Positions 60,280 through 64,000 of a stretch of DNA of 64,000 bases are shown here, piece by piece (position 1 is the stretch's first letter; the number at the start of each line of letters is the position of its first letter). This stretch comes from Petrolisthes cinctipes (taxonomy: Eukaryota; Arthropoda; Malacostraca; Decapoda; Porcellanidae). The stretch spans positions 191,001 through 255,000 of the forward strand of contig JAWQEG010001225.1 in the NCBI GenBank assembly GCA_033782935.1. The letters are read 5' to 3'. The position numbers and the translations under genes are program-made. The notes under the pieces were generated by a model. It was given only the letters and a program-made list of their open reading frames with translations, was not told the DNA's origin and made no database searches.

Positions 60280-63200
60280 GTACTGCACTTACAGTGTGGC
60301 ACGGCATGTGTAACCAGGCACGGCAGTCAGTTCACGTGTAAATAATTAAATATTTCAGGCCGCCATCCACTGACCGGTCCTTACACACTGTAGTGCACTC
60401 ACTGTGTGTCACTTCACGTGTAGCCAGGCAGTTCACGTGTAGCCAGGTAAGGCAGGCAGTTCACGTGTAAATAACTAAATATTCCAGGCCGCCATCCACG
60501 GACCGGTCCTCACACACTGTACTGCTCTCACTGTGTGGCACGTCACATGTAGCCAGGCACGGCAGGCAGTTCACGTGTAAATAACTAAATATTCCAGGCC
60601 GCCATTCGCTGACCGGTCCTCACACACGAAACTGCACTCATTGTGTGGCACGTCACGTGTAGCCAGGCACGGCAGGCAGTTCACATGTAAATAACTAAAT
60701 ATTCCAGGCCCAGGCACGGCAGCCAGTTCACGTGTAAATAACTAAATATTCCAGGCCACCATTCACTAACCGGTCCTCACACACTGTACTGCACTCACTG
60801 TGTGGCACGTCATGTGTAGCCAGGCACGGCAGCCAGTTTACGTGTAAATAACTAAATATTCCAGGCCGCCATATACTGATCGGTCCTCACACACTGTACT
60901 GCACTCACTGTGTGGCATGTCACGTGTAGCCAGCCACGGCAGGTAGTTCACGCGTAAATAACTAAATATTCCAGGCTGCCATCCACTGACCAGTCCTCAC
61001 ACACTGTACCGCACTCATTGTGTGGCTCGTCACGTGTAGCCAGGCACGGCAGGCAGTTCACGTGTAAATAACTAAATATTCCAGGCCGCCATCCACTGAC
61101 CTGTCCTCACACACTGTACTGCACTCACTGTGTGGCACGTCACGTGTAGCCAGGCATGGCAGGCAATTCACGTGTAAATAACTAAATATTCCAGGCCGCC
61201 ATCCACTGATCGTTCCTCACACACTGTACTGCACTCACTGTGTGTCACGTCACGTGTAGCCAGGCTCGGCAGGCAGTTCACGTGTAAATAACTATAAATA
61301 TTCCAGGCCGCCATCCACTGATCGTTCCTCACACACTGTACTGCACTCACTGTGTGTCACGTTACGTGTAGCCAGGCTCGGCAGGCAGTTCATGTGTAAA
61401 TAACTAAATATTCCAGGCCGCCATCTACTGACCGTTCCTCACACACTGTACTGCACTCACTATGTGGCACGTCACGTGTAGCCAGGCACAGCAGGTAGTT
61501 TACGTGTAAATAACTAAATATTCCAGGCCCAGGCACGGCAGCCAGTTCATGTGTAAATAACTAAATATTCCAGACCGCCATCCACTGACCGGTCCTCACA
61601 CACTGTACTGCACTCACTGTGTGGCGCGTTACGGGTAGCCAGGCACAGCAGGCAGCTCACGTGTAAATAACTAAATATTCCAGGGCGCCATCCACTGACC
61701 GTTCCTCACACACTGTACTGCACTCACTGTGTGTCACGTCACGTGTAGCCAGGCTCGGCAGCCAGTTCACGTGTAAATAACTAAATATTCCAGGCCGCCA
61801 TTCACTGACCGGTCCTCACACACTGTACTGCACTCACTGTGTGGCACGTCACGTGTAGCCAGGCTCAGCAGGCAGTTCACATGTAAATAACTAAATATTC
61901 CAGGCCGCCATTCACTGACTGGTCCTCACACACTGTACTGCACTCACTGTGTGTCACGTCACATGTAGCCAGGCACGGCAGGCAGTTCACGTGTAAATAA
62001 CTAAATATTCCAGGCCCAGGCACAGCAGCCAGTTCATGTGTAAATAACTAAATATTCCAGGCCGCCATCCACTGACAGGTCCTCACACACTGTACTGCAC
62101 TCACTGTGTGTCACGTCACGTGTAGCCAGGCACGGCAGGCAGTTCACATGTAAATAACTAAATATTCCAGGCCGCCATACACTGACCGGTCCTCACACAC
62201 TGTACTGCACTCACTGTATGGCACGTCATGTGTAGCAAGGCACGGCAGGCAGTTCACGTGTAGCCAGGTAAGGCAGGCAGTTCACGTGTAAATAACTAAA
62301 TATTCCAGGCCCAGGCACGGCCGCCAGTTCACGTGTAAATAACTAAATATTCCAGGCCGCCATCCACTGACTGGTCCTCACACACTGTACTGAACTCACT
62401 GTGTGGCACGTCACGTGTAGCCAGGCACGGCAGGCAGTTCACGTGTAAATAACTAAATATTCCAGAGCGCCATCTACTGACCGGTCCTCACACACTGTAC
62501 TGACCTCACTGTGTGGCCCGTCACGTGTAGCCAGGCACAGCAGGCAGTTCACGTGTAAATAACTAAATATTCCGGGCCGCCATCCACTGACCGGTCTTCA
62601 CACACTGTAGTGCACTCACTGTGTGGCACGTCACGTGTAGCCAGGCACGGCAGGCAGTTCACGTGTAAATAACTATATATTCCAGGCCGCCATCTACTGA
62701 CCGGTCCTCACACACTGTACTGCACTCACTATGTGGCACGTCACGTGTAGCCAGGCACAGCAGGCAGTTTACATGTAAATAACTAAATATTCCGGGCCGC
62801 CATCTACTGACCGGTCCTCACACACTGTAGTGCACTCACTGTGTGTCACGTCACGTGTAGCCAGGCAACGCAGGCAATTCACGTGTAGCCAGGCAAGGCA
62901 GGCAGTTCACGTGTAAATAACTAAATATTCCAAGCCCAGGCACAGCAGGCATTTTACGTGTAAATAACTAAATATTCCAGGCCCAGGCACGGCAGCCAGT
63001 TCACGTGTAAATAACTAAATATTACAGGCCGTCATCCACTGACCGGACCTCACACACTGTACTGCACTCACTGTGTGTCACGTCACGTGTAGCCAGGCAA
63101 CGCAGGCAATTCACGTGTAGCCAGGCAAGGCAGGCAGTTCACGTGTAAATAACTAAATATTCCAGGCCCAGGCACGGCAGCCAGTTCACGTGTAAATAAC

Positions 63201-64000
63201 TAAATATTCCAGGCTGCCACATACTGATCGGTCCTCACACACTGTACTGCACTCACTATGTGGCACGTCACGTGTAGCCAGGCACGGCAGGCAGTTCACG
63301 TTTAAATAACTAAATATTCCAGGCCGCCATCCCCTGACCGTTCCTCACACACTGTACTGCACTCACTGTGTGTCACGTCACGTGTAGCCAGGCTCGGCAG
63401 GCAGTTCACATGTAAATAACTAAATATTTCAAGCCGCCATTCTCTGACCGGTCCTCACACAATGTACTGCACTCACTGTGTGGCACGTCACGTGTAGCCA
63501 GGCATGGCAGGCAGTTCACGTGTAAATAACTAAATATTCCAGGCCGCCATCCACTGATCGGTCATCACACATTGTACTGCACTCACTATGTGGAGCGTCA
63601 CGTGTAGCCAGGCACAGCAGGCAGTTTACGTGTAAATAACTAAATATTCCGGGCCGCCATCCACTGACCGGTCCTCACACACTGTAGTGCACTCACTGTG
63701 TGGCATGTCACGTGTAGCCAGGCACGGCAGGCAGTTCACGTGTAAAAAACTAAATATTCCAGGCCGCCATCCACCGATCAGTCCTCACACACTGTACTGC
63801 ACTCACTGTGTGGCACGTCACGTGTAGCCAGGCACAGCAGGCAATTCAAGTGTAAATAACTAAATTTTCAAGGCCCAGGCACGGCAGGCATTTCACGTGT
63901 AAATAACTAAATATTCCAGGCCGAGGCATGGCAGCCAGTTCACGTGTAAATAACTAAATATTCCAGGCTGCCATCCACTGACCGGTCCTCACACACTGTA
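60280..64000 (+). repeat. Segmental copy of the 44.2-47.7 kb satellite region
   Basis: Rare landmarks recur: CTGTACCGCACTCATTG at 44921 and 61004 (offset 16083), and CCATCCCCTGACC at about 46793 and 63327 (offset 16534). The offset change of 451 bp means units were gained or lost between them. The young element lies between the two regions. Confidence 0.7.

Larger units (their letters stand above)
52798..64000 (+). repeat. Satellite array IV
   Basis: The same 110/47-bp satellite continues to the window end, starting with the right copy of the CTGTG target duplication. It contains a local repeat of about 1.65 kb (54.4-58.4 kb), a truncated monomer near 55965 (most of the unit between CCTCA and GGCAGGCAG is missing) and a right part similar to 44.4-47.7 kb. 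No other genes are seen. Confidence 0.96.

Noticed and set aside
2643..64000. CENP-B box or telomere repeat within the satellite
   Set aside because: I looked for a TTCG....A..CGGG pattern and for TTAGG or TTAGGG runs and found neither in the monomer.

Overview
The window reads as repetitive heterochromatin of a metazoan. I see no host gene, tRNA or rRNA. Two retrotransposons have animal-type Gag/Pol proteins, and one has a primer-binding site that fits tRNA-Lys, so an invertebrate is likely, perhaps an arthropod such as a decapod crustacean. The species guess is weak inference.

Layout. (1) 1-2642 is the 5' part of a Ty3/gypsy-like LTR element on the minus strand: LTR (1451-2642), primer-binding site, leader, gag (197-1321) and the start of protease, which runs off the left edge. 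(2) About 52 kb of the rest is one satellite family with a 110-bp monomer and a 47-bp short derivative. It forms four arrays: 2643-33274, 34990-39944, 41661-48171 and 52798-64000. The first array has a higher-order repeat of 7661 bp, with two complete near-identical copies (16129-23789 and 23790-31450), truncated or rearranged copies before them and a partial one after. (3) Two near-identical 1.7-kb insertions (33275-34989 and 39945-41660) look like solo LTRs with a 4-bp target duplication. They are copies of one insertion, duplicated with the flanking satellite. (4) 48172-52797 is a complete, very young LTR element (4626 bp) on the minus strand. It has two 393-bp LTRs differing at one base, a 5-bp target duplication, gag, and pro-RT-RNaseH-integrase.

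The two elements join Gag to Pol in different ways. In the left element gag ends in a UGA followed by CUA, and pol continues in the same frame, which is a stop-readthrough arrangement. In the young element gag and pol overlap in the -1 frame, with a G GGA AAC slippery heptamer, a 7-nt spacer and a well-formed potential pseudoknot. The young element's pol also has one in-frame TGA late in reverse transcriptase, so this copy is probably not autonomous unless that stop is read through. It also lacks a usual TGG primer-binding site directly after the LTR.

The satellite varies mostly at CpG sites, as expected from cytosine methylation and deamination. It carries two CACGTG palindromes 28 bp apart in each monomer. 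Short direct repeats inside the monomer explain its length variants. All alignments were made by eye; identities are spot checks, not computed values.
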